Below are positions 22,399-32,966 of a DNA stretch of 64,000 nucleotides, one piece after another. The notes below the pieces were generated by a model. It was not told where the DNA came from and did not search any database. It was given only the letters and a program-made list of their open reading frames with translations. The stretch is from Isoetes taiwanensis (Eukaryota; Streptophyta; Lycopodiopsida; Isoetales; Isoetaceae), in the NCBI GenBank assembly GCA_021234155.1, contig JAJEKV010000058.1, positions 8,740,992-8,804,991 of the forward strand, read 5' to 3'. The stretch's first letter is position 1; the number at the start of each line of letters is the position of its first letter. The position numbers and the translations under genes were made by a program.

Positions 22399-23495
22399 GG
22401 TCAAAAAATGATTCCGGACTATCTCAAAAGCAGGGCAACTCAGAAGAGTATGGTTTTCATCTTCAATAACCTGTAACTGGCAATAGGCACATAGTCTCGC
22501 TTCTCGCGGCAATTGCGGCCGCTCCCATCTACCTGTCTCAATCCGTAGCCTGTGGGACCCCGTGCGAATTGATGCAATAGCTACAAGCTTGTTCCTGCCA
22601 AGGTGGGATTTATGTGTGCATGATAATGACCAGTTTTCACTTGGGCCAAAGTAACTGCGTCCCATATCTTTTAAGAAAAACGACCATTAAGATATTGTTG
22701 CAAAAGCTCAGCATCAGAACTAGCAAGCATCAGGCAGTGCTCTGGTTGCACAGCCCAACGGGCAAACCATGTAGTGCAACGCTGAGGAGATTCAGCCATG
22801 GCAAGTGCAAGAACAGGATACCTAACATCATCCATGTGGTGCACCTTGCAGATATAGTGGAGATGGCGCTTCATGGCAGAATGTTGAAGAGGCCAAAAAC
22901 CTGTCTCTTGTAAAAGAATAGCATAGGGCACCGTTGTTTTAACTCCGAGGCTGTAAGTGAGAAAAGACTTTTGCACCCGCTCCAAGCTCTCCCAAGCACT
23001 AGCACTAATGACAGGCCCCCACACTTCAGAACCATACAGTAAAACAATTGTTTTGCATTGCATAGAGTGCTCTCCATCCAGCAGCCACCCGCTTGGTAAT
23101 ACACTGTTCCCAAAGTGTGTTCTTACAGAATTCCACACCAAGATACTTGTAGCTATCTACAACTTCAACTTCGCGGCTATCATAGTGCATAGTGGGAACA
23201 TTGTGACGAGAAGATTGAACTACCAAAAGCTTGATCTTTTGGAGATAACACGCAGACCTGTGTTCTCACAAAAACTGTGCAGAGCATGTAAATGTTGCTG
23301 CATACTAGCAGCGGTATGTGCCAGAAGTGAAACATCATCAGCAAGTTGCCTAATGATATAGTGTGCCAAATGTGGACCTCTGCCGCCATGATTATCAAGC
23401 CATTCTTCCAGTTGATCAATGTACAAGCCAAAGAGTGTAGGAGATAAAGGGCAACCCTGACGAACTCCAACATTGCTGACTGTCCCAAGACAGGA
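22390..23495 (-). mobile_element. 5'-truncated LINE A (reverse transcriptase C-terminal half)
   Basis: Minus-strand frames 23534-23220, 23141-22671 and 22665-22315 are consecutive pieces of a LINE protein. They give GVRQGCPLSPTLFGLYIDQL, an altered catalytic box LADD in place of YADD, the region after the reverse transcriptase (LYGSEVWGP), and a terminal Cys-x-x-Cys...His...Cys finger (CAYCQLQVIEDENHTLLSC). Order and wording match LINE B at 26911-28434, so both belong to one family without a visible RNase H. It is frameshifted and lacks everything upstream of the GVRQGC motif. At about 23496 it abuts the copia gag zinc knuckle. Confidence 0.8.
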
Positions 23496-23496
23496 A

Positions 23497-25508
23497 AAGA
23501 GGTTGTCTGCTATAACTGTGAAAGCAAAGGTCACTTGGCAGCAAATTGTTCAAGTTCAAAAGGACAATGGACAAAAGGAAAAAAGAAAGAAAATATTGGA
23601 GGAAACAAGAAAGGGTATGACATTAGGGGAAGAGGAGTTATGAAGGGGAAATCCAACACTAAATCTTACAGAAGAAAATCGGGCTGAGGAGGATGAGCAA
23701 GATGAAGACTCAGAGGTAAGATTTCATGAAGTGCATTCTTTAAATAAAGATAGATATGATAAAGGCTTTATGATAATAGACTCTGGAGCTGAAAAACAGT
23801 AGCTGCATCTTCGAGCACTCTTACAACATGCAACGAAAAAAAAGGAGGCCATGTTCAACTTGGGAACGGTGATCTTCAGGAGATAGAAGATGTTGGCATG
23901 ATTGAATTGTTTGATTTAGAAGGGAGGAAAGTGCAATTGGAATATGTATTGTGTGTGTCAGGACTAGTGAGAAATCTGATATCAGTTTCTCAACTAATCT
24001 GGCTATAAAGTACTATTTGAAAAATTAAAATGTAAGGTCTTTCTCAATAATAATATAGTTAAGTTTCTTGGGAAAAGAGTTGGGAATTCGTTTGATTTGA
24101 ATAAAGATCATTTTTTACCTACTTGGCATCAAAGGATATGGGTCATGTAAACTCAAAAACTGTTGCGTTATTAGCAAAGAAGGGAGCTATCAGTGTGACT
24201 GAAAATAATAGTGAGGAATCACAATGTGCAAGTTGCATTCTGGGAAAACACAGCAGGTTACCATTCAGGAAGTCACTCAAAAGAGCCAAGGGCATTTTGG
24301 ATTTGGTTCGCACAAATTTGTGTGGACCATTAGATGTGACAAGCCTCACAGGAAAAAGGTATTTCATGACTTTAATTGATGATTTTAGCAGGAAAACCAA
24401 TGTCTACTGTCTAAGACAAAAGGATGCAGCACTTGAGACCTTCAAACATTATGATAGTGAAATGGAAGCAGAAACAGGAAGAAGAGTCAAGTATTTAAGA
24501 TCTGATAGGGGAGGAGAGTTTATTTATTTAAGCATTATTGTAGAAACAAAGGCATCAAAAGGCAACTCACGTATAGATATTCACTCCAACAGAATGGAGT
24601 TGCAGAAAGAAAAAAATAGGACCATCTTGAATGCAGTAGGAAGCATGCTAAAATTCTAAGGTCTGCATAATTTCCTTTGGGATGAAGTAGTCAAGACTGC
24701 TGTGCATGTCCAAAATATTTTACCCTCTTTGAGCACCAAAGGCAATGTACACGAGATGCTGTGGTCTGCAAAAGCACCCACATATGAAAATTTAAAAGCA
24801 TATGGATGCTTGGCCTTTGGGCATATACCTGATGAGCTGAGGAAAAAGCTTGATGATAAATCTCTTAAAACATGCATAGTTGGTTATGATACTCAGTCTA
24901 AGGCCTACATGTTGTTTGATCCTCTAAAAGAAGGATCATAATAAGCAGAGATATCATATTTGATGAGAATCAATTTTACAAAAATCTGCCAAGAATAAAT
25001 GTAGGTGATACTATTGCAGTATGCAAAAACACTCAAAATCTTCCATTGTTGATAAAGTCCAGACACTTAACTCTTCTGATGATACAGATGAGGAAGAAAC
25101 AACATTAGCTAAATTGGTTTTTGCTGATGATGACCTTGTGCAGGGGGAACAAAATACAGAAGAAGTTGCTGCAGAATCCGAACCTAAAGCAGACTCTGGA
25201 GAAAAACAAGTAGAAGAAAAAGGCGGACCGAAGCCCAGAAGTTGCTAGAAGAACTCAAGATGGATACAAGTATACTTGGACGAGATGTACTGTGATAGTA
25301 CAAGTTGTATAGCAATGTCAAAGGACCCTGTCTTGCATGAAAGGTCCAAAATTGAATTGGAATTACACTTTATCAGAGAGGCAGTTGGAAAAGGGCTTGT
25401 TAAACTGATATATGACAAGGTACAACTTGCAGATATATTGACATAGGTTTTATCAGGAAAAAGATTTCAAGAACTTAGAAAGTATACATTTATAACATGA
25501 AGGGAGAA
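23497..25508 (+). mobile_element. Ty1/copia remnant, gag to RNase H with reverse transcriptase deleted
   Basis: The order of domains is Gag zinc knuckle CYNCESKGHLAANC (about 23507), protease DSGAE (about 23780), the gag-pre-integrase finger (CASCILGKH near 24230), integrase (RSDRGGEF near 24510), the integrase C-terminal region (24702-24941, ending before SRDIIFDE-like sequence), then the tail of RNase H (QLADILT-like, about 25430). Most reverse transcriptase is missing between about 25230 and 25280. The first integrase aspartate of the usual HTDLCGP motif is Asn here (RTNLCGP). One extra A in an A-run near 24612 and an earlier opposite shift put the conserved catalytic-Glu stretch out of frame. 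A purine tract (GAAGGGAGAA) precedes the 3' LTR. The 5' part was lost at the LINE A junction. Confidence 0.85.
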
Positions 25509-25860
25509 TGTTAATGTTTCATGTTATAACAGTTGTTAAATTGCTCAGGTGATCATAGTGGTTGTATGCAGAACTGATAAGTTGAGCCTTGATGAAACGA
25601 TCATGATGGTCTATGATTGTAACCTAGGTTTATATTCAACTAGGTTACATATATTTATTTTGACTCTAGAGTATGATTATGGATCGAAGACCTTATATAG
25701 AGAGAATCTTTATATTTAGAACAATGAGGATGGTCGAATAGGTTCGAGCCAAAACTAATATGAAATTTAGGTCGGCCATTTGGCTCGGATGCAGCAGAGG
25801 TTGGGCTGGCTATCAGGCCGGATCTTGAATAGTCACAGTTGCTATAGTGGTTAAGTCATT
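25509..25860 (+). repeat. Putative copia 3' LTR (right boundary uncertain)
   Basis: It starts with TGTTAATGTTTCATG directly after the purine tract, where a copia 3' LTR should begin. It contains a TATA-like word (TTATATAG) near 25693. No 5' LTR is present in the window to fix the right end, so the end coordinate is a guess. Soon afterwards the sequence becomes the 26-kb tandem repeat. Confidence 0.5.
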
Positions 25861-26036
25861 CTTTTCATTGATCATGGTTTAATAGTGGCCTTCAATACAT
25901 TACATGATATTGTATTTGATCTAGTTATTAAAGTGCTATTACAACTTGGATTTAATTAAGATTTGAATACTCTATAGACAAAAATTTTCAGATAACTGAC
26001 GTGCTCACATCGATAACTGATGTATACACCTTGTAA

Positions 26037-26740
26037 TGTAGAAAATCATATGGCTTAATTGCAATTAAACTTCGGAGCAACAGAAAGAAAGGTGATCAGA
26101 AACATCACCTGAAGCCTACCAGCAACACCAATGGCAAGAAAATCAAGCGTCCTCCGAAATTTATAGGTATAGATGCTTAAGTGCATGTGCCAGCTAGTTA
26201 CAATCTTACCGTTGTCTATCTAACTAAGTACCTAGAGACTAATCAAGCACTTAGAGACTTTTAGATTTAAATAGCATTATATAAATGCATGTAATTGTTC
26301 ATTAGCCGTAGTAATGTACAGCTAACAATGTAACAAATTTAGTGCAAGATATGTCAGCTCCAAGTAGCAAAAAATGTGCAAAAAATGGCAATGAATCAAC
26401 AATGTAACACATTGGCAACTAATAATTAGCAACTGCACACTTTGCTAGTTAGTTAATGAACAACAAGGATCTTGTATAGGGGTATGAAAAGAACAATAAA
26501 CATAGTGAAAATAACATAGTTTTTTATTAAGTCTCAAAAGGAACCAAAAAGTTCGTGTACTTTCAAATCATTTGACTTTAAGATATTGTTAAAATCCTCC
26601 ATATTCCACTAAAATGATGGAAGGAATCTTCCACAATCAAAGATTAAAACAACTTTTCTTAGTTTATTTCTCTTTACTGTGGCTTTCGGCAACTTCTTGT
26701 TAATGTGAATAGAAAAAGACGCCGATCCGTCAGGCTTGAC
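26037..26740. repeat. 0.7-kb direct repeat, first copy (uninterrupted)
   Basis: The stretch from the GCTTAATTGCAATTAAACTT word to the AGAAAAAGACGCC word recurs at 26755-28925 at clearly high identity. In this copy the words CAGCTAGTTA and CAATCTTACC are adjacent (26191-26210). In the second copy a LINE separates them. No coding content is recognised. Confidence 0.9.
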
Positions 26741-26754
26741 CAGTGATGTGGATA

Positions 26755-28925
26755 ATCCACAGCTTAATTGCAATTAAACTTCGGGGCAACAGAAAGGAAG
26801 GTGATCAGAAACATCACCTAAAACCTACCGGCAACACCAATGGCACGAAAATCAAGCGCTCTCCAAAATTTATAGGTATAGATGCTTTAAGTGCATGTGC
26901 CAGCTAGTTATTAAATTAAATTAAAGTAAATTAAATTAAATTCACGCCGTGAGACCCTCAGGTCCATGGGCGAAACAATACAATCAAAGTGTTTTTAGGC
27001 AAATTGTGCCTCCAATTCCTCTGCTATCTGATAGAGCTCAAATAACTCTTTCCTGGACTTCCAATAGTCATAAAGATATGACCCAAGAGTACTGGGAGGC
27101 ATATCTAAAAGAGCTGAAAAGGATCGAGCGACAATGCTATGAATATCTCTGACGTCCTCAAAAGCCGAACACACAAGCAAAGCATGATGCTCATCTTCCA
27201 CTAGTGCCTTTTTGCAACAACGGCAGAAACACAATTCTCTAGGATTTCCTTCTTCACGTCCAATCTCAATCTCCAATCTATGTGAACTAAGGCATAGCTG
27301 AGCAATTATCTGCCTTTTCTTTCGACTGGGTTCTTGAAGGTATGATTGCTCCTCGTACATCACCATAGTATTAACACACCCCCTATAAAATTCTCGCTTC
27401 ACCCCCAGTTCGCCTATTGGCCACATCTTTTGAAGTGCTTTTTCAGTTACTAAAGCTCTTATCCCAATCTCAGTAACCGGAAGATCGTCTATCTGAATCC
27501 CCCATTTGTCAGCCCAATGCCAAAGTTGCTTATACCAGCCATCATGAGATTGTTCACGCGACTCATATAAAGCTTGAGCTGGCAGCCGCAACTCATTCAT
27601 GTTGCTCACACGCAAGAAATAAGAGAGCGTCTGGGCCAAAGCTTCCACCTCCAAGGGAAACATACATGTTTCAGCAAGCAACATTTCAGAAGGTGTTTGG
27701 GGCTTAGAGCCTAATTCTTCCAAAAGAAATCTTTTTTGTGCTTGTTCAATCTCTTTCCACGTTTTTTGTGCCAATCCTGGTGCCCAAGCTGGGCAGTCAT
27801 ACAACACCACTGTTTGTACCATGACTTTAAAACATCAGTTTACGAAGTGCCCAATGAGTAATATGGGTTTGCCTCCATATCCTATAAGCATGATATAAAG
27901 CCTCAATCCTCCTGAAACCCGTTTGGCTACCCCAGCACTCCAATGATAATCATTAGTAAACTCAATGCCGAGATATTTGTACTCTTTAACCTGCTCCAAT
28001 ATCTCCCCACCAAAGACCATCTCAACTGAAGCACGGGATCCAATGACCATAACTTTTGTCTTTTGTTTATTGACAGCCATCCCTATGTCTTGGCAGAATG
28101 CCTCGAGTTGCCAAAACAGCTTTTGCAACCCATCCGCCGTTCTAGCCACCAAAACAACATCGTATGCATAAAGTAGAAGCTGCATCAAATAGCGACCAAC
28201 CTGGCCCACCCCTTCAGTTGCCAACCAAGATTCAAGCCTGTCAATAAAAAGCCCGAATAACGTGGGCATCCCTGCTTTACTCCAATATTACTGTCAACTT
28301 TATCTGGTCCATCCATGGGGAATGAGAGCTCAACCAACACACTCTCATACAATCTTGCTACTGCTTTTTGGATAGCTAGCGGTACTCCAAGCTGAGCCAT
28401 TCTATCTCCCAACTTCCTGCGAGGCACTCGATCGAATCTTACTATTGTATATCTAATCAAGTACCTAGAGACTAATTAAGCACTAAGAGATCTTTAGACT
28501 AAATAGTAGCACATAAATGCATGTAACTACTCATTAGCAGTAATAATCTATAGCTATCAATGTAACAAATTCGGTGCAAAATATATCAGCTATCAGTTAT
28601 CTAGGATCAATCAACAACAATAGCAAGAATCAACATTGTAACACATTGGCAACTAATAATTAGTTATTGCACACTTTGTTAGTTAGCTAATAAGCAACAA
28701 GGATCTGTGTAGGGATATAAAAAGAACAACACTTATAAAAAATAAAATCTAAAGTTCGTGTGCTTTCAAATCATTTGAGTTTAAGATAGCGTTGAAATCC
28801 TCCATATTCCACTAAAATGATGGAAGGAATCTTCCACATTCAAAGATGAAAACGATTTTTCTGAGTTTATTCCTCTCTATTGTGGCTTTCGGCAATTTCT
28901 TTCTAAAGTGAATAGAAAAAGATGC
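26755..28925. repeat. 0.7-kb direct repeat, second copy (split by a LINE)
   Basis: The left part (26755-26910) and right part (28435-28925) together match the first copy in order. The LINE at 26911-28434 lies between them. The tandem arrangement, separated by only about 15 bp, implies a local duplication before the LINE inserted. Confidence 0.9.
26911..28434 (-). mobile_element. 5'-truncated LINE B with (TTTAA)n tail
   Basis: On the minus strand it starts inside the reverse transcriptase (frames 28460-28185 and 28269-27835) with GVKQGCP and TLFGLFIDRLESWL. The catalytic box is YAYD in place of YADD, which would inactivate the enzyme. A 275-codon frame (27822-26995) follows with the post-transcriptase region and a terminal finger CFCRCCKKALVEDEHHALLVC. 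The 3' end is a pentanucleotide-like A/T tail (26911-26942, TTAAA repeats on the plus strand) where other LINEs have plain poly-A. No target duplication was found. The uninterrupted repeat at 26191-26210 gives the empty site. Confidence 0.85.
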
Positions 28926-28984
28926 CAATGTGATGTGTGGAGTGCATTAAGATTATTAAAAGCGCATTTCATGCGATTCATACT

Positions 28985-29102
28985 TGCATCCAAAATTACT
29001 TGGTCGCACATAGAATAAAAAGTAGAAAAGAACGAAGTTTTAATGCATCCAAGATTCCTTGGCCGCACATAGAATAAAAAGTAGAAAAGAACGAAGTTTT
29101 AA
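28985..29102. repeat. Tandem repeat, two units of 59 bp
   Basis: Units start at 28985 and 29044 with TGCATCCAA and end with GAACGAAGTTTTAA. They are nearly identical, differing at a few C/T and A/G positions. Function unknown. Confidence 0.9.
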
Positions 29103-29129
29103 TGCCCATAAGAAACAAATGAAGGAAGG

Positions 29130-29265
29130 AAGCACCTTATAGTGCGACATACTCCGCATGATGAGATTTGCACCCATCCATGTCTCCCATCCAGCTATAG
29201 TCAGTGAAATTTGAACCTATCGGCAATAGGCCAAACCAAAAAATCTAACCAGTAGACCACACCTG
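29130..29265 (-). mobile_element. tRNA-derived SINE (minus strand)
   Basis: Read on the minus strand it begins with an A-box-like TGGTCTACTGGTTAGA (about 29244-29258). A B-box GGTTCAAATTTC follows about 40 nt later (about 29209-29220), then GGGTGCAAATCTCATCATG. The same order, with GGGTGCAAGTCCCACCA downstream, occurs at 48567-48714, so the two are members of one SINE family. No poly-A tail is visible here, so the 3' end is probably eroded. It is not a functional tRNA: it has no acceptor or anticodon stem. Confidence 0.55.
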
Positions 29266-29269
29266 GGAT

Positions 29270-30630
29270 ATATGGAATTATACAATTGAATAGTAACATC
29301 ATTACTGATTGGGAGTAATTCTAGAGGCATCAAAGGACATCTTAGGAAATTTTTAGAAATACAAGAAACTTATCGCGGCGGCCAAGGCCGCCATGAACAT
29401 TTCTCTTTCCCAGCTCCCTTACATTTGGGACAGGGCATTGGTGCTATGGCCCTGTATTCTGGTGTCTATTAAATATAGGGTCTTGGTTCATAATGATGGT
29501 GGTATTCCCACTATCCCGCTCCTAGCTATCCTCTACTAGTGCAGGACAAACAACGAGAAATGTAATCATGTGTATTGTTGGTGGAAAGAGTAGCCCTGAA
29601 CATTTCTCTTTTACCAACACGGTGTCAATCCAAAATGCAAAGTATTATGAACATGACATGGGCAAGAGCTCGATGAGGGCATTTCAATAAAATCACTGGA
29701 ACAAGAGAAGCTGGACATGAAGACAAGCAATGGAAATGACCGCAACTCCAATCAGTCATATCAATATGTGGCGTAACAATAAGATCCCCGAGATTATGCT
29801 TTTTTCTTGATGTAGTTTTTTTTTTTGTTTTAGCGTAGCGTTTATTCCATGCAGTCTTATATTTACTTATTGTCCATCTAAAGGGTCTGTCTAGATGGCT
29901 TACATTGCATTATTTCTCAACAATTAATTGAAATATATATGGCCCAAACTGGAGATAAATTAGGCAACAAAGTGTTGAAAAACAAAGAGCAAACTCAAAG
30001 CCAATTATATTATGCAAGGCCAATTGTATTGGCCTTGCACCCATGATCCAAAATCATCCATGTATCTCGGTGTATCATTTTGTGATTAGATTAGAGGTGG
30101 ACTGGCAAATCCGATCGTCCAATGACCGTTCTGACATTTCGACCCAATTGTCAACATTTTGCAACTGCTGCCCATGTGTATATGCCTACTCCATCGGTTG
30201 ACATATCCTTTAGCACGTAGAATCCACCTATGTTGATTTGTTGCTGGGGAATGCATCCAAGTCATCAAAATTAGGCTTCGACGAGCAACGATGCATATTA
30301 AAACTCGGCTCACACAGGTGTATTTCCACACGTATTTCCTCGCCTTCGATGGATGTCTAGTAGAATATGCAAATACATTGTGTACATTTTGAACCATATC
30401 TAATAGTGGCAGGACACTTGTATATAACAATCCATCCTCCTCAATTCATCCATTGAATGGGCGCTGGCGTATTCCAGAAAAAAAAATTTGGTTCATAGCT
30501 TTTCTTCTACTAGATCAGCTATCTTTCCATCTTGATTGAATCGTGGCAATTCTCTTGGCATTGTTGTTGTTATTATCATCAGTTCAAGCATCTTTCTTAT
30601 TCTGCATGGCACCTTAGGGTGCACGATGAG
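29270..30630. other. Non-genic stretch
   Basis: No gene recognised. The minus-strand frame 30086-30430 has no domain I know and no supporting signals. A T-rich run occurs near 29817-29825. Confidence 0.45.
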
Positions 30631-30633
30631 GGC

Positions 30634-32480
30634 CTATAGGTCTGACTCCGACAGACATAGATTAGGTTTGGGTGGAGGCAGAGGTGTTGTTGAGGAGGAG
30701 CGAGACCTCCTTATTGAGGATGAGATAGCCGACCCAGGGCCAGTAGGGGAGGAGGATGTCGCGGAGGTAGCCGAGGTGCGTGGATTAGGGGTTACTGCAG
30801 ACTTGACAGCCCAGTTAGGACTACCTGGTTCATCTAGTAGCTCTTTCGCCTTTGCTAACATCACTCATGCCATCCACATCTTGTTCTCCAGAGCGAGCCT
30901 GCCTTATGATGCTATCCAATTGCCGAATCTCCTGTGACAACAACGCCCTTGCAAGGCTCATGTGCGACCCGGGAGTATGAAGCTCAGATGTCGCAACTCC
31001 GAGCCGCTCCCATGCAACATTTTTCATGGCAGTATCAATTGCCAAGTCGAACCTGCGAAGCTGGCGCCTGAGAATATGCATTGAAGCTGCCATCCTATGC
31101 ATTTCCGTGGCAATCTGAACTAGCTGGTTAACGAACTCCCCAGCATAGAATGTCTCCTCCAGCTCCGGTGGGTAAATCTGAGCATCTGGATGAGACACTG
31201 ATCAACGAAAGATCTATGTGAACCACAGGGTCACATGCACCATCCTGGGCATTCGAGTCCACCTCCATTTCAAACCTGCAAGAACAAAAGCAACACGTAA
31301 AGCAAATTGTACAATCAGACAACATCTAACAGGCCTACCCAACAGCCATGCTGTGATCTCCTGTGTAGACTAGAATGTAATCGGCATTATGATCAGGTAT
31401 CACAAGCTCAGGATTGTACGTGGGGTCACAAAGATCGTGGAAATTCTCATCAGCCTCATCAGCAGGGACAGAGTCATCCTAGTACCTACGTCTGCCAGGT
31501 CTGTTTCTTTCAACTGGCACATACCTAGCTGGCAGGCCATATAGGATTGTTCGGATATCTGAAGACATGCAACGAGCGGGGTTCAGGAGGATCCTCCAGG
31601 CTGCACGAACCCTGTGTTCATTACGTGGGCTCTGTTAGAAGGGCGCTGGATAGGGTGTATTTGCCACTTCTAATCATTCTAGCCAGGGGGAAAATTAGAC
31701 TCGGTGTGTCATGACGTCCCCCATGATAGGAAACAAAATGTGCTGCCTTATTCAAGATGTTATGGTTGTCAAGAACACAGAGACCCTTAATGTCTCCACC
31801 ACCCCATCGCAAGTACAAGTCCTTGCCCTTTTGTATTATGGAATCACTCACATTGTGCAGATGACAGGAATAATGCACCTTCCCGATGTCCTTCATACAG
31901 TAGCCCACCATCCTTTCAAAACAGTGGAGCCTCGTAATCCTCAGTATCTTACAGACTAAAGCCACACCTCCTGGCTTACATAGCCAGTTGAAGTCTCTCT
32001 TGATAGCTTCATTGATTGCCTTTGGAGTTTTAAAACGTGCTCTTAGAACACTAGGCAACAACCCCTGCAATGCATCTTCTATCACAAAAAGGACGATAGG
32101 GCGTGATAGAAGCTGAGAGGCACGTCCTGGCCTGAGAGGCCTAATGTAAGCTGAGACGCACGTCATGACAGGAGGCTCTTGGATCTATCCAGAGCTACAT
32201 GTGCCATGCATGGGAACAACAGGCTGGATAGGATGCATCTCTACAGTAGCAAACATAGCAGGAATGGAACCAACATCAGGGATAGCAGCTCGGCCTCTTG
32301 CAGCCCTGCCCTTTCTCGCTGCCTTCCTCAAGGACATAATAAAAAAGCAAAGACAAAAACAACACACAAAGAAGGAGGCGCTCACCTGCTTCAACAACCA
32401 CCAAGCACACCAGATTTGAAAGAAACGCCTCGCCGACCGCTTCATGGCCATCCCGACACTAGCACCAAATACAATTAGAA
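30634..32480 (-). pseudogene. Broken spliced gene resembling a Replitron-type (HUH) transposon protein
   Basis: The main minus-strand segment (32166-31621) holds MVGYCMKDIGKVHY, then HNVSD, LDNHNILNKAAHF and LARMIRSGKYTL. An in-frame TAG at 32185-32187 separates it from a basic N-terminal part (to about 32345). Coding continues from 31620 with RAAWRILLNPARCMSSDI and ILYGLPARYVP. A GT-AG intron fits at 31338-31276 (63 bp). A second exon with a frameshift near 31200 leads to an amphipathic segment (31198-30830) and a Ser/Pro-rich tail. The GYC-x-KD motif has the Tyr-x-x-Lys spacing of HUH endonucleases, and the overall layout matches my memory of Replitron-type Rep proteins. The HUH histidine pair itself is not visible. 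A decayed gene of an unknown family is the alternative. Confidence 0.4.
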
Positions 32481-32680
32481 GGGGCCTCCGCTGCTCGCCG
32501 GATGGCCAAGGCCCACGCACACTCTCATCCGCAGCTCCACCTTCGGCACCAAGATATACACCTTCTTCCCAGAGGGACCGTGAGCTTCATATGGCCTCAC
32601 ACGAATACCTCTACAAAATTTATAAAATCTTGAGTTATAAAACTATGCTTCTTGATCAGGGCAACATTATAGCCCATAAA

Positions 32681-32960
32681 ATCGTGGCCGTCCATAAAAT
32701 ATGATGATGGGACGTACAACCAACATCTTAATTTACCTACAACAACAACAGTTAAGTTAAGCTTACAACAGCGGTTAAGTTTAGTTTACAACAGCGGTTA
32801 AGTTAAGTTAAGCTTACAACAGCGGCTAGACGTTTGAATCGTGGCCGTCCATAAAATATGATGATGGGACGTACAGCCACCATCTTAATTTATTTATTAC
32901 CTACACACACTCGAATCTTTTGTTACAGGATAGTTTATTTAAGTTAAGCTTACAACAGCG
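32681..32960 (+). promoter_or_regulatory. Repeat-structured 5' flank of the KH gene
   Basis: A block of about 54 bp beginning ATCGTGGCCGTCCATAAAAT occurs at 32681 and again at 32838. The word TTACAACAGCGG occurs four times (32763, 32786, 32814 and 32950), the last ending six bases before the KH start codon. A TTTATTTAAG word at 32934-32943 is the only TATA-like candidate. The spacing suggests local tandem duplication of upstream DNA. Whether the repeated words are regulatory sites is not known. Confidence 0.5.
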
Positions 32961-32966
32961 GTGGCT

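Noticed and set aside
30536-30937. Plus-strand 133-codon frame with an acidic, Gly-rich middle
   Set aside because: It is antisense to the Ser/Pro-rich tail of the minus-strand spliced relic and has no domain or start context of its own.
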